The translations under genes and the position numbers were made by a program. A stretch of DNA of 64,000 nucleotides. Origin: Aquilaria yunnanensis. Taxonomy: Eukaryota; Streptophyta; Magnoliopsida; Malvales; Thymelaeaceae. Shown here in pieces: positions 20,946 through 29,349 of this stretch (position 1 is its first letter; each line of letters opens with the position of its first letter). The notes under the pieces were generated by a model. It had not been told where the DNA came from. It did no database searches and saw nothing but the letters and a program-made list of their open reading frames with translations. The DNA is taken from the NCBI GenBank assembly GCA_039654915.1, contig CM077596.1, positions 51,954,501 through 52,018,500 on the forward strand, read 5' to 3'.

Positions 20946-22458
20946 GTTATCAAGTATGTTATCACCATAGCTCACACAAAAAAACAAAAAAAAAAAAAAA
21001 AAAAAAAAGAGGAAAAAGGGCTCAAACTAGAAAAAAAAAAAAAAAGAAAGAAAAAAAGTGAGCTATGGATTCTAGACTGAAAACCTGCAAAGGCGGTTTA
21101 GAACACAAAAGCAACCCTCAAACCAAGCATGCATAAAGATCACAATAGTTGGGGGGCAACAGATGAGGTCTAACTTTCTGGAAAGAGTGGCAAGTTTGAG
21201 GTCATCACTATTGAGTTTTTCACCATAATCAAATTTGCTCACGAGTAGTATTAAAAGACCCTTCTTTCACACCACTCAAACTTAACTTTATTCAGATCTA
21301 ATATTTACCTCTTAATATCATTCTCATTCAGCTAAAAGACTGCCACAAAGAAAAAAAAAACATTCAAACTTAACTTTCCTCACACCTAACATTTACCTCT
21401 CGATATCATCCTCATTCAGTTAAAAGGCTATTATTGTGAATCATGTTTCTACCTTATTGCCTTGCACAGTTTATGTCTTCGAGTTGGAAAGGGAAGAATG
21501 GCAGGACATTTTAATTGAAAACAAAGACCGTAAATTACTTTGTCAAGCTTTGAAAATTGATGAAAGTTTTTCTTTAAGGCCAAACCATTATTCATTAATG
21601 TATGTAGACTTAAAAGTAAGGAGATAGCTTGAGTCTTTCTTTAATAAGATGTGGTTCTTGTAAGAGAAATTTACGATCAAGTGCCATCACAAAGGTCTAG
21701 AAATCCTCAACCTTCTGTTAAATCAAAGGCGAGATGATATCTCTTTCCACATAAACACCATAATCAAGGGGGCAAAGTAGTCTCTACTAAGCGCAAGAAA
21801 AGTACTGCCAAGAAAGAAGCTCAATAGACAAGAGGGCAAGTCTTATGGATCAGAACCTGAGTCTAAGGAAGAGCAATCATTCGGACTGTAACATGGGGGT
21901 AAACAAGTGTCGGCACGGCCAGAAGAAAATGGGCAAAGCAGACATTGAAAGTAAAGCCTTTGATGGTATCAAATCCATGACAATGGATGAGTACCCGAAA
22001 GAGATATAAATTATGAGGCGGGCCAACTTTAAAGAAATTGAGGCCAAAATTCAAGAACAAGTCAAAGAAAGGGGATTTTGAAAAGAGTTGGGCTTTTGAG
22101 GCAGTGAACAAAAGCTGGAAAGCATAAAGAGATTCAATGATAGTCCAAGAAGGCAATTATAAAGAGGATCCAGTAAAGCAAAGATATGAAGAACTAGATC
22201 AATCCAAAAAAAATAAAAAATAAAAAAATAAATATAAATAAAAATAAAAAATAAAAAAAAAGAACCATTAATTACACATGCTTTGCATTCATGCATTTCA
22301 CATCATGCATGCATGATTTTTACACGATAGGAATCAAATGGGAAACACATCCACCGCACCGTTACAGCAGTATAAGCTGAGATCTCAATAATATCAGCTC
22401 TTACCAATCTATCACTGGATACACAGCTAATATGCGGGACCAACCCGCATCAGGAATT
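20946..22458. other. Non-coding interval
   Basis: Contains two partial copies of CTCAT TCAG-type sequence near 21300 and 21400. A 63-residue plus frame at 21436-21627 (LEREEWQDILIENKDRKLLC) reads as protein-like but matches nothing I recognise. A/T slippage tract at 22205-22260. Confidence 0.4.
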
Positions 22459-22805
22459 CAAGGATAAGGTAGACAATATGTCAAAAGCCTGGCAATTGAT
22501 TCAATAATCGAGACTACACCTGGAAGGACAGGATTGACATCAGCTAGTAGTATCCAAAATAAGAGATAGCTATAGCCAAGGATAAGGCAGATATAAAAAA
22601 GGATAAAGTAGACAATATTGTCAAAAGCTTGGCAATTGATTCAATAATCGAGGCTACACCTGGAAGGACAGGATTGATGCCAGCTTAGCAGCATCCAAGA
22701 TAAGAGATAGCTGTGGTCAAAGATAAGGCAGACATCAAGAAATATTGTCGTTGAAACTTTGTCAAAAGCGGACAATGGATTCAATAATCGAGGACTGGAT
22801 CAACG
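22459..22805. repeat. About 2.5 tandem repeats of 120-140 bp upstream of the cargo genes
   Basis: Units start AAGGATAAGGYAGAC and contain GGCAATTGATTCAATAATCG and CACCTGGAAGGACAGGATTG. Copies begin at 22459 and 22599, with a partial one from 22719. They lie directly 5' of the first Cys-rich gene. Confidence 0.75.
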
Positions 22806-22953
22806 GCTAAAAAAATATCTATCAAAATGAAGTAGGATCTACTTTTCCGGTTAAACGGCGGATACGGTACTCCGTGACTCTCAAGTCGGTTCTCTCAGTT
22901 GCCCATAATAACTGATTCCTTCACCCCTTCTTTCTTTTACTTCCTCCTAGAAA

Positions 22954-23502
22954 ATGGATCCTACTTTTTCCGCCTTGCGAAAGTATTTCCCTTCTCTCCC
23001 AATGAACATCCTCAAAAAGATCTACCAAGTTCGCTGTGAACGATTAAGAGTTCTGATGCACAAAGGAATCCCTGAAGATGTGCGGTGGTTAATCGAAGCC
23101 AAGGTTCGTCTAGCAGGTGAAATCCCAGAGGCATTTGTGTCTCACATGCCTGGTATAGGCAAAAGCTCTTATGCCAAAAAGCGAAGAGCGAAAAGGTTAC
23201 AAGTCTGCCATAAATGTGGACGGTGGACTTGTAATACTAAATGTCGTTCTTTAGGGATGATCTCTGATAATCGAGAAGATAAAATACGATTCATTAAGAA
23301 TGGCCTGAGTAAAGACTCGTTGGATGATATCCAATTGACTCTTGAGACGCATTCTTGTGGATCTGTGCAACGTGAACTACTTGGTTTGTGGAGCATTTTT
23401 CATGAAGAACGAAACCGTTACAGTCCCGGGAATCTGACTGTAAATGACCCTGTTTGCCAGCTTGTAAGAAAACTGGATGGGAAGCAAATCCTCGACTCAT
23501 AG
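22954..23502 (+). CDS. Carlavirus NABP-like Cys-rich basic protein, copy 1
   Basis: 182 residues. Order: an N-terminal helical part (ALRKYFPSLP, KKIY.VRCER), a KGIP segment at 37-40, then a basic run GKSSYAKKRRAKR at 69-81, a Cys cluster C-x2-C-x4-C-x3-C (Cys 85, 88, 93, 97), and IxxNREDKxxFIKNGL at 103-118. A basic YAKKRRA-type run, then a zinc-binding Cys cluster, then a PG/LG-I-x-x-N...FI pattern is the signature layout of the nucleic-acid-binding protein of carlaviruses (Carla_C4). In those viruses the protein binds nucleic acid, affects silencing and, in one chrysanthemum virus, acts as a transcription factor. The resemblance is from memory of the family pattern and needs a profile search. 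No intron; start at the first ATG. Its TATA box is poorly preserved compared with copies 2 and 3. Confidence 0.72.
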   Translation: MDPTFSALRKYFPSLPMNILKKIYQVRCERLRVLMHKGIPEDVRWLIEAKVRLAGEIPEAFVSHMPGIGKSSYAKKRRAKRLQVCHKCGRWTCNTKCRSLGMISDNREDKIRFIKNGLSKDSLDDIQLTLETHSCGSVQRELLGLWSIFHEERNRYSPGNLTVNDPVCQLVRKLDGKQILDS

Positions 23503-23659
23503 AAGCCGTTAATGCCGTTACTGGACAAAAAACCAGTGGAAGATGTGAGCCACAGTCACAATTACTGTACATACAGTTTGTTATATTTGGAAAAGTTTGC
23601 ATTTTCTTTTGACAGATGTACACGCTCCCCTAAGTGTAATCGACACGTTATCCCTTTTC

Positions 23660-23672
23660 ATCACTATAAATG
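23660..23672 (+). promoter_or_regulatory. Core promoter of Cys-rich copy 2
   Basis: TTATCCCTTTTCATCACTATAAATG ends with TATAAA at 23665-23670, about 125 nt before the ATG. Nearly the same string precedes copy 3 and the LOG gene. An upstream element, GTCACAATTACTGTACAT, lies at 23555-23572. Confidence 0.65.
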
Positions 23673-23791
23673 CGAGTTCTTCCTTCTGATTAAGCAGCGG
23701 ATAAGATACCCCGTGACTTCTAAATTCAGTTATTCCAGTCTCCTACAATAACTGATTCATTTCCCTCTTCTCTCAAATTCTTCTCTCATCA

Positions 23792-24340
23792 ATGGATTCT
23801 ACTCTTTCTGCACTGCGAAAATACTTTCCTTCCCTTCCAATAAAAGTCCTTAAAAAGATCTACCTGGCTAGATGTGAAAGAATCAGAGTTTTTACACGCA
23901 AAGGCATTCCCGATAATGTGCAGTGGATAATTGAAGCTAAGGTCCGTTTGGCGGGTGAAGTTCCAGATGCATTTATGCCCCGCATGCCCGGTTTAGGTAA
24001 AAGCCGTTATGCCAAAAGGCGAAGAGCAAAGAGACTAGGCGTGTGTTATAAATGTGGGCGATGGAATTGTATTACTAAATGTCGCTCTTTAGGATACATC
24101 TCCATAAATCGTGAAGATAAAAGAAAATTCATTAAGAATGGCCTGCGTAAGGAATCTCTGGAAGATATCCGAGAGACTCTTGAAACGCATTCTTGTGGAA
24201 AAGTGCAAGGTGAAATTATCAGTTTATGGAGGACTTACCATAAAGAACGAAACCGTTACAGTCTTGGGAATGTGATTTTAAACGACCCTGTTTGTCAGTT
24301 TGTAAGGAAACTGGATGGGAAGCAAATCCCCGACTTATAG
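23792..24340 (+). CDS. Carlavirus NABP-like Cys-rich basic protein, copy 2
   Basis: 182 residues, the same length as its neighbours. Conserved parts: ALRKYFPSLP, KKIYLARCER, KGIPDNVQW, AKVRLAGEVP, basic run GKSRYAKRRRAKR, Cys cluster CYKCGRWNCITKC, NREDKRKFIKNGLRKESLEDI, and the C-terminal NDPVCQFVRKLDGKQ. By eye it is about 73% identical to copy 3. The start-to-start spacing from copy 1 is 838 bp, and the 3' flank (GCCRTTACTGGAC, then CAGTGGAAGATG) is also duplicated, so the unit of duplication was promoter plus gene. All cluster cysteines are kept. It has its own TATA box. The protein probably binds RNA or DNA in the cytoplasm or nucleus; target unknown. Confidence 0.72.
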   Translation: MDSTLSALRKYFPSLPIKVLKKIYLARCERIRVFTRKGIPDNVQWIIEAKVRLAGEVPDAFMPRMPGLGKSRYAKRRRAKRLGVCYKCGRWNCITKCRSLGYISINREDKRKFIKNGLRKESLEDIRETLETHSCGKVQGEIISLWRTYHKERNRYSLGNVILNDPVCQFVRKLDGKQIPDL

Positions 24341-24483
24341 AAGGCATTGAAGCCATTACTGGACATAAATCAGTGGAAGATGAGAGCCACGGTCATGATT
24401 CCTGTACATATAAGCTGTCATTTGTCTTTTCTTTTGACAATAATGTACTTGCTTCTGTAAGTGTAATTAACGCATTATCCCTT

Positions 24484-24500
24484 TCATCACTATAAATATG
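24484..24500 (+). promoter_or_regulatory. Core promoter of Cys-rich copy 3
   Basis: TTATCCCTTTCATCACTATAAATATG with TATAAATA at 24491-24498, about 60 nt before the ATG. A GTCATGATTCCTGTACATA element lies upstream at about 24392-24410. Confidence 0.65.
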
Positions 24501-24556
24501 TGTTAGTTATTTTCGTTTCCTACAATCACTAATTTCTTTCTTTGCCTCCTTCATCA

Positions 24557-25105
24557 ATGGAGTCTTCTCTTTCCGCCCTACGAAAGTATTTTCCTTCCTT
24601 TCCAATAAATGTTCTTAAAAAGATTTATCAAGCTAGATGTGAACGATTCAGAGTATTTATGCACAAAGGCATTCCTGATAATGTGCGGTGGCTAATTGAA
24701 GCTAAGGTTCGTTCAGCTGGTGAAGTTCCAGAAGCGTTCTTTCCCCGTATGCCCGGCTTTGGTAAAAGCGCTTATGCCAAAAAAAGAAGAGCAAAGAGGC
24801 TAGGCGTTTGTCATAATTGTGGATGGTGGATTTGCGGCAATAAATGTCGTTCTCCAGGAGTGATCACCAGAAATCGTAATGATAGAATAAGATTCATTAA
24901 GAATGGCTTGCGTAAGGAATCTCTAGAAGATATTCGAGAGGTTCTTGAAGCGCATTCTTGCGGAATAGTGCAATTTGAGGTTGTTGGATTATGGATAATT
25001 TTCCAAAAAGAACAAGATCGTTACAGTCTTGGGAATCTGACTCTAAACGACCCTGTTTGCCAGTTTGTGAGAAAGCTAGATGAGATGCAAATCACCGATT
25101 CATAG
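24557..25105 (+). CDS. Carlavirus NABP-like Cys-rich basic protein, copy 3
   Basis: 182 residues from ATG 24557; upstream in-frame codons lack an ATG and lie in the leader. It keeps the helical N-terminus, GKSAYAKKRRAKR, the Cys cluster CHNCGWWICGNKC, and FIKNGLRKESLEDI. About a quarter of residues differ from copy 2, but there is no stop, frameshift or length change. That argues against neutral decay after duplication. The WW in the finger replaces RW of the other copies and may change binding. The gene is followed by five tandem regulatory repeats and the LOG gene. The same family caveat applies: the carlavirus assignment rests on motif order, not on a search. Confidence 0.72.
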   Translation: MESSLSALRKYFPSFPINVLKKIYQARCERFRVFMHKGIPDNVRWLIEAKVRSAGEVPEAFFPRMPGFGKSAYAKKRRAKRLGVCHNCGWWICGNKCRSPGVITRNRNDRIRFIKNGLRKESLEDIREVLEAHSCGIVQFEVVGLWIIFQKEQDRYSLGNLTLNDPVCQFVRKLDEMQITDS

Positions 25106-25152
25106 AAAGCATTAAAGCCATTACTGGACGCAAAGCCATTGGAAGACGAGGA

Positions 25153-25545
25153 TCAAAGTCACGATTACTGTACGTGCTAGCTGTCGCTTTTGAAATTTTC
25201 CTCCCCTTTTGGTAATAATGTATTCACTCCTAACGTGAACCAAAGTCACGATTACTGTACATGCTAGCTGTCGCTTTTGAAATTATCCTCCCAATAATGT
25301 ACCCACTCCTGACATGAGATACAGTTATGATTACTGTATATAGCTGCCACTTTTTAAAATTTTCCTTCTCTTCCAACAATCACGTACCTACTCCTGACGT
25401 AAGTTACAGTAGTGACTACTGTACATGCTAGCAGCTATTTTGAAAATTTTCCTCCTCTTTTAATGATAGTGTACCCATACCTGACCAAAGTCATACTCGT
25501 GACTACTGTGAATAGCTGGCAATAATGTATCCATTCTTGAAAATA
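25153..25545 (+). promoter_or_regulatory. Five tandem 80-90-bp repeats upstream of the LOG gene
   Basis: Units begin near 25153, 25241, 25320, 25405 and 25485. The consensus is AAAGTCACGATTACTGTACATGCTAGCTG, a TTTTGAAAATTTTCCTCC stretch, then AATGTACCCACTCCTGACGTGA. Single copies of the same block lie upstream of Cys-rich copies 2 and 3, so this is an amplified enhancer-like module rather than random satellite. The TGACGT core (exact near 25395) resembles TGA/bZIP-type binding sites; this is a motif resemblance only. Confidence 0.72.
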
Positions 25546-25559
25546 AAATTATTGCCTTA

Positions 25560-25582
25560 TCTCTTCATCTCTATAAATATAT
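25560..25582 (+). promoter_or_regulatory. Core promoter of the LOG gene
   Basis: TTATCTCTTCATCTCTATAAATATA aligns with the core promoters of Cys-rich copies 2 and 3. TATAAATA at 25573-25580 lies about 35 nt before ATG 25612. That rules out the in-frame ATG at 25525 as the normal start and implies a very short 5' leader. Confidence 0.65.
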
Positions 25583-25611
25583 CCTCTTTTCTCACAAGGG
25601 TAAGGATAGGA

Positions 25612-26241
25612 ATGGAGAAAACCCCAACTCGTAAATCCCGAAGTATTTGTGTATTTTCTGGGGCTTTTCCTGGAAAAGATGAAGAGTATTTAAAAGCAGC
25701 CAACCATTTGGGAAGAGTATTAGCTGAGCGAAAAATACATTTAGTTTATGGAGGAGGTAGTGTCGGATTAATGGGAGGTGTAGCATCAGCAGCATCTCTA
25801 GGAGGAAGTCAAGTTCTGGGTATTATCCCTGGACCTCTGAAATTTATTTCTGGGGGCACGATTGGAGAAGAATTAGTGGTTAAAAATTTGCAAGAGCGTG
25901 TGTTACAAATGCTTTTAAATGCTGATGCTTTTATCGCTCTACCAGGTGGTTTTGGCACGTTGGGAGAAGTCTTTCAAATTGCTTCCATGGCCCAACTTAA
26001 TTTGCATAAGAAACCCATTGGGCTTTTAAATGTTAACAATTTCTTTACAGGTCTGATAGCTTTTATGGATTATGCTATACAGAAGAATTTCATATCAAGA
26101 GTGGCACGGCGAATCATAATATCCGCAACAACTGCTGAAGAATTGCTAGATAAAATACAAGCTTTTGTTCCTGAATCAGATCCAGCAATGATTCAGATAG
26201 ACTGGACACGACAGTCTTTCCCGACCAGTTCACTCCCATAA
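25612..26241 (+). CDS. LOG-type cytokinin riboside 5'-monophosphate phosphoribohydrolase, retrotransposon-borne
   Basis: 209 residues, the normal length for LOG enzymes. LOG enzymes release active cytokinin bases from their nucleotides in one step in the cytosol. Visible features: N-terminal ICVFSGAFPGK (12-22), nucleotide-fold motif YGGGSVGLMG (46-55), the Arg of LQER (96), and the signature PGGFGTLGE (111-119) with its catalytic Glu; these cover the PGGxGTxxE motif and the conserved Arg needed for activity. The C-terminal part (HKKPIGLLNV, ARRIIIS, AEELL) is plant-like rather than bacterial. SGA replaces the usual CGS early in the fold. There is no intron, whereas typical plant LOG genes have several, so it was probably captured through a spliced RNA. 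It shares promoter elements with the Cys-rich genes. Confidence 0.88.
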   Translation: MEKTPTRKSRSICVFSGAFPGKDEEYLKAANHLGRVLAERKIHLVYGGGSVGLMGGVASAASLGGSQVLGIIPGPLKFISGGTIGEELVVKNLQERVLQMLLNADAFIALPGGFGTLGEVFQIASMAQLNLHKKPIGLLNVNNFFTGLIAFMDYAIQKNFISRVARRIIISATTAEELLDKIQAFVPESDPAMIQIDWTRQSFPTSSLP

Positions 26242-26755
26242 TGGTCCTCTACTCACCCTGTTGAAGTATTGTGGAAGAAAGAAGCGATCTGATCCGTTTT
26301 TCTTGTCCTTTAGTTTTATTATCAGCATTTTCTTTCGCGTTTCAGTTTTTCTTTTCAGGGAATTTTTTTTATATATAAGATAGTTTCGTCCATGTTGATA
26401 TTAAAACCATAGGGCAATGCCTTTAGGCTGGAATGGCTGAGTAAAGAGTAATTTTTGTTACTCTTGAGACGCATCCTATTAGGTCTACTAGGCATAACAT
26501 TTTGGGGTAGTTAAGCTTTAACCTTATTCGGATGACATATCTCACAAGGGAATTTATATTTACTGAAGAAAATATTAGATGAACTTTGAATATTGATTCC
26601 AAACATCCGTTCCCTTTACATAATTTGTCAGTGTTATTGTCATCATCAAGATTCACTCGTTTTATCGAAGCCTAATTCTTTGCGCTTGTCTATTATGAAA
26701 ATTCACATTTTCAAAGAAAATTATTCCAATTTCAATTGCTTTCATATAAATTTCG
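26242..26755. other. 3' flank of the LOG gene
   Basis: No gene. T-rich sequence with a TTTTTTTTATATATAAG run near 26365 and possible polyadenylation signals. It leads into the tandem arrays. Confidence 0.4.
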
Positions 26756-27272
26756 CTCGAGGTCCTAAGGAAAGCTCCTTAGCCTCAAAATCAATTTTCA
26801 TCATCGAGGTTTTAAGGATGGAACCTTTGCCTCGAAAACAATCAATTTTCATCGGGGTTTTAAGGATGGAACCTTTGCCTCGAAAACAATCAATTTTCAT
26901 CATCGAGGTTTTAAGGATGGAACCTTTGCCTCGAGATCAATCAATCAATCCGAGGTTTTAAGGATGGAACCTTTGCCTCGACATCAATCAATCAATTCGA
27001 GGTTTTAAGGATGGAACCTTTGCCTCGAGATCAATTATCAATCCGAGGTTTTAAGGATAGAACTTTTGCCTCGAGATCAATCAATCAATCCGAGGTTTTA
27101 AGGATGGAACCTTTGCCTCGAAAACAATCAATTATCAATCCGGGGTTTTAAGGATGGAACCTTTGCCTCGAGATCAATCAATCAATCCGAGGTTTTAAGG
27201 ATGGAACATTTGCCTCGACATCAATCAATCAATCCGGCGTTTTAAGGTAGGACCCTTAACCTCAATCATCAA
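26756..27272 (+). repeat. Tandem array A: about 11 units of 40-60 bp, each a hairpin
   Basis: Units read (A)TCAATCAATCCGAGGTTTTAAGGATGGAACCTTTGCCTCGA with variable linkers. Each has an imperfect inverted repeat, CGAGG...AAGG facing CCTT...CCTCG, around ATGGAA. Early units carry a longer linker with TTTTCATCATCG. A translation through part of the array is only a reading of the repeat. Confidence 0.88.
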
Positions 27273-27299
27273 TTTTTCTTAAACGATAAGAGAGTTCTT

Positions 27300-29245
27300 A
27301 TCGCAGAGGTTCTAAGGTAGGACCCTTAACCTCAAACTTACAACGATAGAACCTTTCCTATCGTTAGAGGTTCTAAGGACCTTTCCTTAACCTCAAACAA
27401 ACAATCAATCATTCAGTCCATCTTACAACGATAGAACCTTTCCTATCGTTAGAGGTTCTAAGGACCTTTCCTTAAACCTCAAACAAACAATCAATCATTC
27501 AGTCCATCTTACAACGATAGAACCTTTCCTATCGTTAGAGGTTTCAGTCCATCTTACAACGATAGAACCTTTCCTATCGTTAGAGGTTCTAAGGACCTTT
27601 CCTTAAACCTCAAACAAACAATCAATCATTCAGTCTATCTTACAACGATAGAACCTTTCCTATCGTTAGAGGTTCTAAGGACCTTTCCTTAAACCTCAAA
27701 CAAACAATCAATCATTCAGTCCATCTTACAACGATAGAACCTTTCCTATCGTTAGAGGTTCTAAGGACCTTTCCTTAAACCTCAAACAAACAATCAATCA
27801 TTCAGTCCATCTTACAACGATAGAACCTTTCCTATCGTTAGAGGTTCTAAGGACCTTTCCTTAACCCTCAAACAAACAATCAATCATTCAGTCCATCTTA
27901 CAACGATAGAACCTTTCCTATCGTTAGAGGTTCTAAGGACCTTTCCTTAACCTCAAACAAACAATCAATCATTCAGTCCATCTTACAACGATAGAACCTT
28001 TCCTATCGTTAGAGGTTCTAAGGACCTTTCCTTAAACCTCAAACAAACAATCAATCATCCAGTCCATCTTACAACGATAGAACCTTTCCTATCGTTAGAG
28101 GTTCTAAGGACCTTTCCTTAAACCTCAAACAAACAATCAATCATTCAGTCCATCTTACAACGATAGAACCTTTCCTATCGTTAGAGGTTCTAAGGACCTT
28201 TCCTTAAACCTCAAACAAACAATCAATCATTCAGTCCATCTTACAACGATAGAACCTTTCCTATCGTTAGAGGTTCTAAGGACATTTCCTTAAACCTCAA
28301 ACAAACAATCAATCATTCAGTCCATCTTACAACGATAGAACCTTTCCTATCGTTAGAGGTTCTAAGGATCTTTCCTTAAACCTCAAACAAACAATCAATC
28401 ATTCAGTCCATCTTACAACGATAGAACCTTTCCTATCGTTAGAGGTTCTAAGGACCTTTCCTTAAACCTCAAACAAACAATCAATCATCCAGTCCATCTT
28501 ACAACGATAGAACCTTTCCTATCGTTAGAGGTTCTAAGGACCTTTCCTTAAACCTCAAACAAACAATCAATCATTCAGTCCATCTTACAACGATAGAACC
28601 TTTCCTATCGTTAGAGGTTCTAAGGACCTTTCCTTAACCTCAAACAAACAATCAATCATTCAGTCCATCTTACAATGATAGAACCTTTCCTATGGTTAGA
28701 GGTTCTAAGGACCTTTCCTTAAACCTCAAACAAACAATCAATCATTCAGTCCATCTTACAACGATAGAATCTTTCCTATCGTTATAGGTTCTAAGGACCT
28801 TTCCTTAAACCTCAAACAAACAATCAATCATTCAGTCCATCTTACAACGATAGAACCTTTCCTATCGTTAGAGGTTCTAAGGACCTTTCCTTAAACCTCA
28901 AACAAACAATCAATCATTCAGTCCATCTTACAACGATAGAACCTTTCCTATCGTTAGAGGTTCTAAGGACCTTTCCTTAAACCTCAAACAAACAATCAAT
29001 CATTCAGTAAATCTTACAACGATAGAACCTTTCCTATCGTTAGGGGTTCTAAGGACCTTTCCTTAAACCTCAAACAAACAGTCAGTCATTCAGTCCATCT
29101 TACAACGATAGAACCTTTCCTATCGTTAGAGGTTCTAAGGACCTTTCCTTAAACCTCAAACAAACAATCAATCATTCAGTCTATCTTACAACGATAGAAC
29201 CTTTCCTATCGTTAGAGGTTCTAAGGACCTTTCCTTAAACCTCAG
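27300..29245 (+). repeat. Tandem array B: about 22 units of 85-86 bp, each with two hairpins
   Basis: Each unit contains a perfect 8-bp inverted repeat AACGATAG-AACCTTTC-CTATCGTT, then a nearly perfect one, GAGGTTCTAAGG-ACCTTT-CCTTAAACCTC, then AAACAAACAATCAATCATTC and AGTCCATCTTAC. Units are almost identical; one near 27541 is truncated. Ogre-type elements are known for variable tandem repeats before the 3' LTR that can seed satellites. Array B appears derived from array A by the shared GAGGTT...AAGG...CCTT...CCTC hairpin. Confidence 0.93.
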
Positions 29246-29336
29246 AGTTTAGGCGGCGAGAAGGTTTTCAATGCCTAGCTAAGCTGGACGAAATTTGGTA
29301 ACTAACTTTGCATACATCATGTCCCATGAAGCATGC

Positions 29337-29349
29337 AAAGGGGGGCAGC
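29337..29349 (+). other. Polypurine tract of the 20.5-kb element
   Basis: AAAGGGGGGCAGC ends exactly at the 3' LTR start TGTTGACACC. Confidence 0.85.

Noticed and set aside
19562..22950. Decayed pol (reverse transcriptase or integrase) after gag
   Set aside because: No YxDD, RNase H or HHCC/DDE integrase motif in any frame, and repeats fill much of the interval.
24542..24556. N-terminal extension of Cys-rich copy 3
   Set aside because: It begins at TTG, not ATG; the paralogues start at the ATG corresponding to 24557.
25525..25611. In-frame upstream ATG giving a longer LOG protein
   Set aside because: The TATA box lies downstream of it, and the added 29 residues have no LOG counterpart.
25612..26241. 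Bacterial origin of the LOG gene
   Set aside because: The C-terminal half follows the plant LOG pattern and there are no bacterial-type neighbours.
27300..29245. CRISPR-like regular repeats
   Set aside because: Plant DNA, no cas genes, and head-to-tail units with no unique spacers. It is a retrotransposon tandem array.
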